NCBI RefSeq assembly: GCF_000802205.1
Contig: NZ_CP012850.1
Span: 1,736,001-1,800,000 of the forward strand
DNA length: 64,000 nt
Origin: Candidatus Nitrosocosmicus oleophilus
GTDB taxonomy: Archaea > Thermoproteota > Nitrososphaeria > Nitrososphaerales > Nitrososphaeraceae
Direction: 5' to 3'
The number at the start of each line of letters is the position of its first letter. Position 1 is the stretch's first letter. Under the pieces are notes generated by a model. It was not told the DNA's origin and did no database searches. It saw only the letters and a program-made list of their open reading frames with translations. The translations under genes and the position numbers were made by a program. Shown piece after piece: positions 19,638-28,291 of the stretch.

Positions 19638-20075
19638 TTGAGTAAATCACCGTTAGGATTATTCTCGGGTAGAGTTTTGAAAACCAAACGAAAACGCTCC
19701 CGATGGTCAAACAAGTATTATAAACGTAGAATGTTGATGTTGGATAAGAAGGCTAATCCGTTGGAGGGTGCTCCACAGGCCAGAGGTATTGTTTTAGAGA
19801 AGGTTGGTATTGAATCAAAACAGCCTAATTCTGCAGTCCGAAAATGTGTACGGGTCCAATTAATAAAAAATGGAAAATCAATTACTGCCTTTTTACCAAG
19901 AGATGGTGCATTAAACTTCGTAGATGAACATGATGAAGTAGTCTTAGAAGGGATAGGAGGCTCAATGGGAGGAGCAATGGGTGATATACCAGGGGTTAGA
20001 TGGCAAGTATTCAAAGTTAATGGTGTATCCCTTAATCAATTAGTAAGAGGAAAGAAGGAGAAACCAAGGCGATAA
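19638..20075 (+). CDS. rps12: Ribosomal protein uS12 (S12)
   Basis: Small-subunit decoding-centre protein. The product has 145 residues and carries the hallmark [19 protein letters not shown] (about 72-90) and [20 protein letters not shown]. The start is TTG six bases after the nusA stop. Length and sequence are typical of archaeal S12. Confidence 0.97.
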   Translation: MSKSPLGLFSGRVLKTKRKRSRWSNKYYKRRMLMLDKKANPLEGAPQARGIVLEKVGIESKQPNSAVRKCVRVQLIKNGKSITAFLPRDGALNFVDEHDEVVLEGIGGSMGGAMGDIPGVRWQVFKVNGVSLNQLVRGKKEKPRR

Positions 20076-20077
20076 CA

Positions 20078-20686
20078 ATGAGTGGAAAAGAACAAGTAAA
20101 TATGCTTCTGTTTAACAAGTGGGATACAAGAGATATTGAAATTGTCGATGAAGGGCTGAAAAACGTAATCCATTTACATCCCTCAATGACAATACCTGTA
20201 ACCTTTGGACGTCATGAGCATCAACGATTGAAAAAAGCAGAGGTCAATATTATTGAACGACTGGTCAACAAACTTATGCATTTTGGAAAAAGATATGCCA
20301 AAAATACTGGACGAATGGGTGGTAAAAAGACAAAGGTTATGAACGTAGTAAAAACTGCACTTGAAATCATATCCATAGAAACCGGTAAGAATCCTGTAGA
20401 ATTACTTATAAGGGCGATAGAAAATGCCGCTCCAAATGAAGATACTACCAGAATAGTTTATGGTGGTGTGGTGTATCATGTTTCAGTTGATGTTTCACCT
20501 TTAAGAAGGGTAGATCTAGCTTTGCGATTCGTTGCCGAAGGAGTACGCGAGTCGACCTATTCTTCACCTCAAGCCATGGAAGAGGTACTTGCCAGAGAAA
20601 TAATGTTGGCTTCTGAGAACGACATGAACAGTTATGCGATAAAAAAGAAAAATGAGCAGGAAAGGATTGCAATGTCATCTAGATGA
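20078..20686 (+). CDS. rps7: Ribosomal protein uS7 (S7)
   Basis: Small-subunit head protein that nucleates 16S rRNA folding. The 202-residue chain shows NVVKTALEIISIETGKNPVELL and PLRRVDLALRFVAEG, standard for archaeal uS7. Its ATG follows the rps12 stop by two bases. It closes the polymerase-ribosomal cluster. Confidence 0.97.
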   Translation: MSGKEQVNMLLFNKWDTRDIEIVDEGLKNVIHLHPSMTIPVTFGRHEHQRLKKAEVNIIERLVNKLMHFGKRYAKNTGRMGGKKTKVMNVVKTALEIISIETGKNPVELLIRAIENAAPNEDTTRIVYGGVVYHVSVDVSPLRRVDLALRFVAEGVRESTYSSPQAMEEVLAREIMLASENDMNSYAIKKKNEQERIAMSSR

Positions 20687-20727
20687 TTACAAACTATCAA
20701 TTTTTATCATTTATTTAGTGACATTCA

Positions 20728-21855
20728 ATGAGTGGAAAGGATGACTATATTTTTAAGAAACAGAATTTATTGACGACCCAATCCGGTAGAAAAATTTTTA
20801 AAAGTGGTTTGATCAGGGACAAAAAATATAATTCATTTAAATTTTATCTTGATAAATCAAAAAAAGAGTATGATGGCTTTGTACAAAGATACAGAGATGG
20901 GATATATGCATTAATAAAGTCCGATTCTTCTCCAATGCAGACACACAGGGATTTTATAAAAGAGATTGGTGGTACTCCCGAATTAGAGATTACCCCTAAA
21001 GAACTTGAATCGCTAAAGTTAAAGTTAGAAGATCCAGCCAATTTATTTGACAGGATAAATAGAATACTTAATTCTAATTTTATAAAAATGACTTTTCCCG
21101 TATTCTATGCTCTTTTTGACGGCTATGCCGAGAGTATTGGCTTAAATGATTACAAAATGAGAGACAATGTGATAGATGGACACCTCATTGCCATTGATTT
21201 GAGCGAGCCTATGGATAGGATTTTAGATAAAGATGAAGACCTTGAATATCTTGAAGACTACAAATTCATTAATCCATACATACTATTATTGGCAAAGCAA
21301 AAGATAAGTGCTACAGCACCTGAGGTACTAGAAGAATTTCAATCCGGTTTTGATGATGCCCTGTTAGGTCAACAAATTGATTATGAATTGAAAACCAAAA
21401 AGCTTGAACTCACTTACGATAATTTAGAACGAAGTTACAAGAAATACCGATCTGTGCTTGGAACTGCCGGTAGAAATATGAGTCTTAATCAGAGGCCTTT
21501 GTCAGAAATTTATTATATAGGCATGGCAAAAGCTGCAGAGTGCGTTGGATGCGGAAATGAGATCCAAGATGCAATTATTACTAAGGGAATCAAGTCACCA
21601 TCGTGGCCTCTTTTTTATTCAAACCTTACTCATGATGTAAAATTAGGGTTCAGGTTGACTTTGGAAAAGAGTAAGTCATATTTATCTGAGGCATCATTAG
21701 CTTTAGAAATGCTGGATAATGATATGAAGATCAAACCCTTCCTCGAATTTTTGTTCTTAACAGTTAGTCATTATAACGAATTCTGGTATAGAGAGCTTGT
21801 AACTAAAAGAGCAGATCTTCTTAATACATTTCAGAAAGAACTAGATAAAAAATAG
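20728..21855 (+). CDS. Protein of unknown function, 375 aa, between rps7 and RFC
   Basis: Not recognised. The chain is hydrophilic and mainly helical, with no signal peptide or membrane segment, so a cytoplasmic protein is likely. The first 25 residues (KDDYIFKKQNLL and on) are basic. A possible half zinc site, ECVGCG, occurs near residue 271, without an obvious second CxxC. It begins like S7 (MSGK) but is unrelated. It lies 41 bases after rps7 and 33 bases before the RFC large subunit, in what looks like one transcription unit, so a link to translation or replication is possible but unproven. Confidence 0.75.
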   Translation: MSGKDDYIFKKQNLLTTQSGRKIFKSGLIRDKKYNSFKFYLDKSKKEYDGFVQRYRDGIYALIKSDSSPMQTHRDFIKEIGGTPELEITPKELESLKLKLEDPANLFDRINRILNSNFIKMTFPVFYALFDGYAESIGLNDYKMRDNVIDGHLIAIDLSEPMDRILDKDEDLEYLEDYKFINPYILLLAKQKISATAPEVLEEFQSGFDDALLGQQIDYELKTKKLELTYDNLERSYKKYRSVLGTAGRNMSLNQRPLSEIYYIGMAKAAECVGCGNEIQDAIITKGIKSPSWPLFYSNLTHDVKLGFRLTLEKSKSYLSEASLALEMLDNDMKIKPFLEFLFLTVSHYNEFWYRELVTKRADLLNTFQKELDKK

Positions 21856-21888
21856 CTTTTAGTTTAATGAGAAGGATTGTAAGAAATA

Positions 21889-23130
21889 ATGTGGGTAGAA
21901 AAATATCGAATAAGTGAATTTGACAATTTTTTTGGGAATGAAAAATCACGACTTCTAGTAATAAACTGGTTAAGAAACTGGATTAAGGGCGCAAAACCTC
22001 TTCTAATTGTAGGTCCTCCAGGGACTGGAAAGACTTCGTTTGTAAAGTCATTGGCTAAATTACTAGATTTAGATTTGATCGAACTTAATGCCAGTGACCT
22101 CCGTAACAAGATTAACCTAGAGATTATCATCAATCCAATACTACTAAACAAAAGTATTTTTGGAAAGCAGATGTTGTTGTTCTTAGATGAGGTAGATGGC
22201 ATCTCTGGGAGGGATGACTATGGTGGAATGCCGTTCTTGTCAAACATATTAAAGAATGCTGATGTTCCGATCATTATGGCCTCAAATTCAAAGAGTTACA
22301 AAATGAAAGACTTAATAAAAAATAGCAAGCTTGTTGAATTTAGACCCTTGTCGTCATTTGCAAGTTATATGTTGCTCCAAAATGTCATGAGGCGGGAGAG
22401 AAAGAATTTAAAAAGTTCGGAGCAGTTTAAGATTATTAGTCAATGTCGTGGCGATGCCAGGACCCTTTTGAATACTTTGCAAGCAAAGCTGGAAGGAGAA
22501 GTTAATTCCGATGGTAACACCGGTACTGAATCGTCAATAGAAGAGTGTATTAACAACTTTTTTTCTCTAACTGACATTTCACAAGCAAAAAAGTTGTTGA
22601 TAACATCCTCAATTCGTTATACAACGCCAAAATACGGCTATACCTCGGAAGAACGTAGCAAAGATTTCTTAAATGCTTTGTATACTAGCATTGTTAGCAG
22701 TGAGAGAAAGTTGAAATCAGATGATTTGGCTAATTTACTAGAAAAGCTTTCGGAGATTGATTTATTTGTAGACAGGATTTATGAAAAACGGAATTGGAGC
22801 TTACTCAGATACGCAAACGACTTGTTCCTCAACAAATTATTTAGGATTAGTAGAGATAAGGCAATAGAATATAATCAATATTCTGTTCCATTCTCGGCGA
22901 TGGGTCCAATATTTATGAGGGGGCAATCATTAAGACCTCTTAGAACGGAACTGTCAAAGATTTTTCACACAAGCGTATCTAAAATTGGTCTTTTCTATTA
23001 TTCCAACTTCATTATGATAATGAAAAATCTAGCGATTAAAGATCTTGGTTTCGATAATCCTGACAACTTAAAGTTTAATGAACTCATTAACAAGGAAATT
23101 GAAAAACAATCAAGCAAAACAAAACTTTAA
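21889..23130 (+). CDS. rfcL: Replication factor C large subunit
   Basis: AAA+ subunit of the clamp loader that opens the PCNA ring on DNA. The 413-residue protein starts MWVEKYRI, has Walker A GPPGTGKTS (about 43-51), Walker B FLDEVDGISG (about 103-112) and the sensor 1 IMASNS. The DEVDG form is typical of the large subunit, as DEAD-like boxes mark the small one. The C-terminus ends in Lys without a clear PCNA-interacting box. No small-subunit gene is adjacent here. Confidence 0.93.
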   Translation: MWVEKYRISEFDNFFGNEKSRLLVINWLRNWIKGAKPLLIVGPPGTGKTSFVKSLAKLLDLDLIELNASDLRNKINLEIIINPILLNKSIFGKQMLLFLDEVDGISGRDDYGGMPFLSNILKNADVPIIMASNSKSYKMKDLIKNSKLVEFRPLSSFASYMLLQNVMRRERKNLKSSEQFKIISQCRGDARTLLNTLQAKLEGEVNSDGNTGTESSIEECINNFFSLTDISQAKKLLITSSIRYTTPKYGYTSEERSKDFLNALYTSIVSSERKLKSDDLANLLEKLSEIDLFVDRIYEKRNWSLLRYANDLFLNKLFRISRDKAIEYNQYSVPFSAMGPIFMRGQSLRPLRTELSKIFHTSVSKIGLFYYSNFIMIMKNLAIKDLGFDNPDNLKFNELINKEIEKQSSKTKL

Positions 23131-23168
23131 ACAATGGATCTCGTTCTCATACGTAAATAGATTCTACT

Positions 23169-23612
23169 ATGGATAAGGCTCCATTACTATCCCGTGATTG
23201 GATAAAGATGACTATGAAATATCCAGGGTTTTGCTTAATTTGTAAACAGAAGATCAACTCAGCAGAAGTAGGTTATTGGTCAAGGGCAGCTAAGTCCATC
23301 CTTCATGAGAATTGTTATAATCTTTCTGAACTTCATGATAACAAGAATCAGGATTTATTAAACAACAAAACGGACCAGAGCAAAAATAAAGAGGACAACC
23401 TGTTAGCCAACTTTATTACACAACGACAAAATAAGGAAAAATGTTTCATTTGCGGTAGTCAGGTAGACTTTCGTGATACTCTGATACTGGCCCTTCTAAA
23501 ACTTGAAAGAAATATCGGTACTTTAGAAACATTCTTTTGTTCCGAGTGTTTATCTATCTCAGACCTTAATGTATTTGAAGAATACAAACATGCCTTTTCA
23601 AAAAATCTATAA
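23169..23612 (+). CDS. Small zinc-binding protein of unknown function (147 aa)
   Basis: Not recognised as a named family. Two cysteine-paired modules stand out: GFCLICKQKI near residue 18, with HENCY following, and KCFICGSQVDF near residue 94, with FCSEC later. Each could bind zinc as a treble clef or zinc ribbon. Between them is a charged Asn/Lys-rich linker. It is 38 bases downstream of the RFC large subunit gene and may be co-transcribed with it. Confidence 0.7.
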   Translation: MDKAPLLSRDWIKMTMKYPGFCLICKQKINSAEVGYWSRAAKSILHENCYNLSELHDNKNQDLLNNKTDQSKNKEDNLLANFITQRQNKEKCFICGSQVDFRDTLILALLKLERNIGTLETFFCSECLSISDLNVFEEYKHAFSKNL

Positions 23613-23687
23613 TCCTGTTAGTATAACCTAGTTAACACTTTAAAAAGATTAAAATGTATAATCCTATACGATATGATGTAGTGATAT

Positions 23688-23918
23688 ATGTTGTCAAGTG
23701 AATATGAATATAATGTTAGTAAGCTCTTGGCAGAAAAAGTAAGAAGATTACAAGAATTGCAAAATTCAGATAAATCCTCTAACTATGAAAAGGATTTCTT
23801 AAGAATGGAAATCGAAACCCTTGAATCCTTATATGAAAATTATAACCTTGGTTTGAATTATTTTAGAAGGGCTAAGGGAGGCAGGAATGGGTTACGTGAA
23901 CTTCGAGAAAAGGACTAA
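23688..23918 (+). CDS. Small helical protein of unknown function (76 aa)
   Basis: A 76-residue ORF beginning MLSSEYEYN, dominated by Leu/Glu/Lys helices with coiled-coil character (LAEKVRRLQELQNS, LRMEIETLESLYENY) and a basic Gly/Arg patch (RRAKGGRNGLRELR). No family is recognised. It has its own AT-rich upstream region (TTAAAA near 23640) and lies before the acyl-CoA carboxylase genes. Confidence 0.55.
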   Translation: MLSSEYEYNVSKLLAEKVRRLQELQNSDKSSNYEKDFLRMEIETLESLYENYNLGLNYFRRAKGGRNGLRELREKD

Positions 23919-24005
23919 ATAAATCCGCTTGGTTCAAAAGATGAATCAGCAATTATTCATAACAAAATCTATATTTAATACGGTTAAGGATTAAAAACAT
24001 AATAT

Positions 24006-25550
24006 ATGCGTGAGGAAAAACTAAAACAATATTATGACCGAAAACACAGTGCTGAAGCAGGTGGAGGTCCAGATAAAGTTGAAGCTCAGCATTCGAAGGG
24101 GAAGCTAACTGCGAGAGAGCGCATAAATCTTTTATTAGATCCAAATACGTTTACGGAAATTGACAAATTTGTAACTCATAGAGGTGATGACCCTGAAGTA
24201 AAAAAATATTATGGTGATGGTTTGATTACTGGTTTTGGCACTATTAGCGGTAGACAAGTGTTTATCTACGTATATGATTTTACTGTTTTGGGTGGTTCGT
24301 TAGGAGAAATGGCTGGAAAAAAGGTATCTAAAGTAATGACACTCGCACTGAAGGTGGGATGTCCAATTATTGGTATACTTGATTCAGGCGGGGCAAGGAT
24401 CCAAGAGGGTGTATCAAGTCTAGATGGGTATGGTGATATTTTTCTCAAGAATGCTCTTGCTTCGGGTGTTATCCCTCAAATAACTGCCAGTATTGGACCG
24501 TGTGCTGGTGGAGCTGTGTATTCTCCTGCTATGACAGATTTTGTCATAATGGTTGATAATGTAGGACAAATGTTTGTGACAGGACCGGAAGTTGTAAAAG
24601 AAGTTCTGAGTCAAGAAGTTACATTTGAGGATTTGGGAGGTGCTAGGACTCATGCTACAAAATCAGGAGTTGCACATTTCGTGGCGAAGGACGAGGTTGA
24701 TTGTATGGATAAAATTAAAACATTGCTCTCTTACCTTCCTCAAAATAATAAAGAGGAACCAGAAATTTTAGCAGCTGATGTTGACGACCCTAACCGTTTA
24801 GATACTAATTTGATAAGTGTATTGCCGGACAATCCATATCAGTCTTACGATATGAAGGAAATCATTACTTCTATTGTTGATAGTGGTAATTTCTTCGAAG
24901 TTCACGAACTATTTGCGGAAAACATAGTGGTTGGATTTGCAAGGATGGGCGGTAGATCTGTAGGTATCATTGCAAATCAGCCTTTATTTTTAGCTGGTGC
25001 ATTAGACATACACTCTTCTAATAAAGCTGCAAGATTTGTTAGATTTTGTGATTCGTTTAATATTCCCATAATTACGCTTGTAGATACTCCTGGATATTTA
25101 CCAGGAGCTGATCAAGAACACAATGGGATTATCAGACATGGGAGTAAGCTTTTATTCGCATATTGCGAGGCGACTGTTCCAAAAATTACGTGTATTATCG
25201 GTAAAGCATATGGAGGAGCTTATATTGCGATGGGAAGTAAGAATCTTGGTACCGATTTGAACATTGCATGGCCAACAGCTGAAATCGCAGTACTAGGACC
25301 GGAAGCAGCAATCACTATTATACATAGGAAAAGTCTAAAAGATTCTTCTGATGCAGCAAGCAAAAAGAAAAGTTTGGCAAAAGAGTATCGAAACAAGTTT
25401 GCAAACCCATACATAGCTGCCGAAAGAGGAACAATTGACTCTGTCGTTGATCCCATGGAGACCAGACCATTAATCATAAGCGCTCTCAATGCCCTTTCTA
25501 GCAAAAAAGAGAATAGACCATGGAAAAAGCATGGGAATATTAATTTGTAA
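24006..25550 (+). CDS. pccB: Acetyl-/propionyl-CoA carboxylase, carboxyltransferase subunit
   Basis: Transfers the carboxyl group from biotin to acetyl-CoA or propionyl-CoA. In ammonia-oxidising archaea this bifunctional enzyme is a CO2-fixing step of the 3-hydroxypropionate/4-hydroxybutyrate cycle. The 514-residue chain has the two crotonase-like halves with oxyanion-hole glycines: SGGARIQEGVSSLDGYG (about 120) and GPCAGGAVYSPA, then IGKAYGGAYIAMGSK in the second half. It heads a three-gene unit with biotin carboxylase (12 bases on) and the biotin carrier. Substrate preference cannot be told from sequence alone. Confidence 0.93.
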   Translation: MREEKLKQYYDRKHSAEAGGGPDKVEAQHSKGKLTARERINLLLDPNTFTEIDKFVTHRGDDPEVKKYYGDGLITGFGTISGRQVFIYVYDFTVLGGSLGEMAGKKVSKVMTLALKVGCPIIGILDSGGARIQEGVSSLDGYGDIFLKNALASGVIPQITASIGPCAGGAVYSPAMTDFVIMVDNVGQMFVTGPEVVKEVLSQEVTFEDLGGARTHATKSGVAHFVAKDEVDCMDKIKTLLSYLPQNNKEEPEILAADVDDPNRLDTNLISVLPDNPYQSYDMKEIITSIVDSGNFFEVHELFAENIVVGFARMGGRSVGIIANQPLFLAGALDIHSSNKAARFVRFCDSFNIPIITLVDTPGYLPGADQEHNGIIRHGSKLLFAYCEATVPKITCIIGKAYGGAYIAMGSKNLGTDLNIAWPTAEIAVLGPEAAITIIHRKSLKDSSDAASKKKSLAKEYRNKFANPYIAAERGTIDSVVDPMETRPLIISALNALSSKKENRPWKKHGNINL

Positions 25551-25562
25551 ATAGGTGATTGG

Positions 25563-27071
25563 ATGTCAAAACAAATAAGTAGTATATTGATTGCAAACCG
25601 CGGAGAGATTGCCCTAAGAATCATTAGGGCCTGTAAGGAGCTGGAAATAAAGTCAGTTTCAGTATATTCTGATGAAGATAAGACTTCTATCCACGTTAAA
25701 AGGGCTGATGAGGCGTATCATATTGGACCCGCGGCTCCTGCTCAAAGCTATTTGAACATGAGCCGCATTATGGAAGTTGCTACAAAAGCAGGGGTGGATG
25801 CGATCCATCCAGGATATGGATTTCTTTCAGAAAATGAGACTTTTGCTGAATTATGTGAGAAGAACAATATTATTTTCATCGGGCCTAAGAGTCTAGCTAT
25901 GGAACTGACCGGAGATAAAATGAAGTGTAAACGCATAATGAAACAGGCTGAAGTTCCCACAGTTCCGGGTAGTGAAGGAGTTATTGATGACGTTGATAAA
26001 GCAGTGGAAATTGCAAACGAAGCCGGATACCCTGTTTTACTAAAATCAGCGTACGGTGGGGGGGGACGCGGTATCAGACTTGCAAAGGACGAAAAAGAGT
26101 TGAGGCAAGAATTTGAAATGGCCTCTGCAGAGTCGAAAGCTGCGTTCGGCAAGGCTGCTCTATTTGTGGAAAAGTTCTTGGAGAAAATTCGCCACATAGA
26201 ATTTCAATTGGTAAGGGATTCACACGGTAACACCAGACATTTGTTTGAGCGGGAATGTTCCATTCAAAGAAGGCATCAAAAATTAATTGAGATGTCTCCT
26301 TCACCTATAATGACCGCCGAAAAGAGAAATGAAATTGGAGAAATAGCAAAGAGAGCTGCTGATGCAGTTGACTATCTTAATGCAGGAACAGCTGAATTTC
26401 TGTGCGATCCACAAGGTAATTATTATTTTATAGAGATTAATTCTAGGTTACAGGTTGAACATCCTGTAACCGAGCTTGTTACGGGTCTTGATTTGGTAAA
26501 GTTGCAAATATCAATTGCAAATGGCGAACCAATCCCCTTTAAGCAACAGGATCTAACGTTTAATGGTGCTGCAATGGAATGTCGTATTAATGCGGAAGAT
26601 CCATTCTATGATTTTGCACCCTCAGTAGGTAAAGTACCTTATTGCAATTTACCATATGGTCCAGGCATACGTGTGGATACTTATTTGTACCCTGGATGCA
26701 CTGTCTCAGGTTTTTATGACTCTTTAACCGCCAAGCTAATATCTTGGGGATCATCATTTGATGAATCGCGTCGAAGGATGAGAAATGCTTTGGATGAGTT
26801 CATAATTGAGGGAATAAATACTACTATCCCATTGTACAAAACCATAATGAATGATGAACACTTTATTAAGGGTGATTTGTCAACAGATTACCTTGATAGG
26901 TATTCTATCATAGAGAAAATGAGAAAAGAATTAAAAACCAGGAATTCTGATAGGCAAAAAAGACTTTTACCTGCAGTAGCATCTGCGATCATCCAAACTG
27001 AAAATGTGAAACGTCACTCAAAGAGAGATCACTCTGTTCAGAATAACTGGAAATTTGGTGGAGTTGCTTGA
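25563..27071 (+). CDS. accC: Biotin carboxylase subunit of acyl-CoA carboxylase
   Basis: ATP-grasp enzyme that carboxylates the biotin carried by the adjacent BCCP using bicarbonate and ATP. The 502-residue protein shows SSILIANRGEIALRIIRAC at the start, the glycine-rich ATP loop YGGGGRGIRL (about 163-172), ERECSIQRRHQK and the catalytic EINSRLQVEHPVTE (about 288-301). It lies between the carboxyltransferase and carrier genes with 12- and 6-base gaps, so all three should be made together. Confidence 0.95.
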   Translation: MSKQISSILIANRGEIALRIIRACKELEIKSVSVYSDEDKTSIHVKRADEAYHIGPAAPAQSYLNMSRIMEVATKAGVDAIHPGYGFLSENETFAELCEKNNIIFIGPKSLAMELTGDKMKCKRIMKQAEVPTVPGSEGVIDDVDKAVEIANEAGYPVLLKSAYGGGGRGIRLAKDEKELRQEFEMASAESKAAFGKAALFVEKFLEKIRHIEFQLVRDSHGNTRHLFERECSIQRRHQKLIEMSPSPIMTAEKRNEIGEIAKRAADAVDYLNAGTAEFLCDPQGNYYFIEINSRLQVEHPVTELVTGLDLVKLQISIANGEPIPFKQQDLTFNGAAMECRINAEDPFYDFAPSVGKVPYCNLPYGPGIRVDTYLYPGCTVSGFYDSLTAKLISWGSSFDESRRRMRNALDEFIIEGINTTIPLYKTIMNDEHFIKGDLSTDYLDRYSIIEKMRKELKTRNSDRQKRLLPAVASAIIQTENVKRHSKRDHSVQNNWKFGGVA

Positions 27072-27077
27072 AATAGA

Positions 27078-27590
27078 ATGGAAATAAAGGTTGATGATAT
27101 ACAAGAAGAATTTGAAGGTAAAGTTATAGGTTTTGATAAGGATAGTAATTTAGTTGTCCAAATTAATGGATCAGATCATCTTATAAAAGTATTAGATATG
27201 AAATCGGATAAATTTGAATTCTTGTTTGATAATGCTTTTCATGAAATCAAGATTCTTGAAGTCACAAGCACAGAATTAAAGATATTGTTAGATGGGCAAT
27301 CAATGGCTCTCAAGAAACATGCAAAACTAACTGAAATAATAGAAAAATCAAGAGCCAATTCAGGAGGTGTCGCCTCCATGAATACGATCTCCAGTCAGAT
27401 ACCTGGAAGGGTAATATCAATATCGGTAAATAAGGGTGATGCTGTCAAACAGGGGGATAACATCGTAGTTTTGGAATCCATGAAAATGCAAGTTGCCATA
27501 AAATCACCTAGAGATGGGACAGTAAGAGATCTCAAAGTTAAAGAAGGTCAGAGTATTTCAAGAAATGATGTTGTAGCAATTCTTGATTGA
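27078..27590 (+). CDS. accB: Biotin carboxyl carrier protein
   Basis: Carries the biotin moved between the two active sites of the acyl-CoA carboxylase. The C-terminal ~70 residues form a biotinyl/lipoyl domain with the acceptor lysine in VLESMKMQV (about residue 138) and the flanking IPGRVISISVNKGD and GQSISRNDVV turns. The N-terminal ~95 residues are not part of the biotinyl domain and resemble the beta-rich extension of propionyl-CoA carboxylase carrier proteins. It is the last gene of the unit. Confidence 0.93.
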   Translation: MEIKVDDIQEEFEGKVIGFDKDSNLVVQINGSDHLIKVLDMKSDKFEFLFDNAFHEIKILEVTSTELKILLDGQSMALKKHAKLTEIIEKSRANSGGVASMNTISSQIPGRVISISVNKGDAVKQGDNIVVLESMKMQVAIKSPRDGTVRDLKVKEGQSISRNDVVAILD

Positions 27591-27660
27591 TTTAGCAATA
27601 AATTGCCAATCATTGCTGCAAAAGATCAGTCATTTAAACAACTAAAAGAAAATCAGAGTT

Positions 27661-28173
27661 TCACGAGATTATGGTCTTGATTTCTTCATAGTTTGGTTCT
27701 AGGAGCGGATTATCTGATACCCATTTATATATTATCTTATCGTTGTTATTGTCCACAATGAATATAGATCTTTTAGCTACTTTGAAATCTCTTAATTTAC
27801 CTAAACTAGGCATTACAACATTGTACTTTTCGATCACTTCTCTATTATAGTCACTCAGAACTGGAAAGTTTAGGTTATGGTGCTCAGCAAAAACTTTATT
27901 TGCAAAAGGACTGTCTACCGATATACCCAAGATACTTATGTTTTCTTTTTTCAAACTACTAAGGGTATCTCTAAAATTACACATCTCCACCGTACAAACT
28001 GGAGAACCTGCGGCAGGGAAGAACGCCAAGATTGTCAATCCTTCTTTATTGTCCGATAATCTATGAACTTCCTGATTCGTGTCTAAGAGCTCAAAATCTG
28101 GCGCCTTATCGCCTACATTCATATTCTTACTAGTAGTCTCACTATTCAAATTGTTTTTCTGGTTCGAAGCCAT
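27661..28173 (-). CDS. Peroxiredoxin, Bcp/PrxQ type
   Basis: Thiol peroxidase that reduces hydrogen peroxide and organic peroxides. The peroxidatic and likely resolving cysteines lie five apart in GSPVCTVEMCNFRD, as in bacterioferritin-comigratory proteins. The fold also shows GDKAPDFELLDTN and LAFFPAAGSP. I chose the ATG at 28173 (MASNQ); an upstream in-frame start at 28197 would add eight residues with no family support. The gene stands alone between the carboxylase unit and the cysteine desulfurase. Confidence 0.88.
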   Translation of the reverse strand: MASNQKNNLNSETTSKNMNVGDKAPDFELLDTNQEVHRLSDNKEGLTILAFFPAAGSPVCTVEMCNFRDTLSSLKKENISILGISVDSPFANKVFAEHHNLNFPVLSDYNREVIEKYNVVMPSLGKLRDFKVAKRSIFIVDNNNDKIIYKWVSDNPLLEPNYEEIKTIIS

Positions 28174-28291
28174 ATTATGATAATATGCGATCAGCATTAA
28201 AAAGAATCTTTCTATATTACCCTCAGAATTTTCTTCAAGGTATACCTATTATTATGAATGCTAGATAATGGTGTAGTAGTTAACCTTTGCT

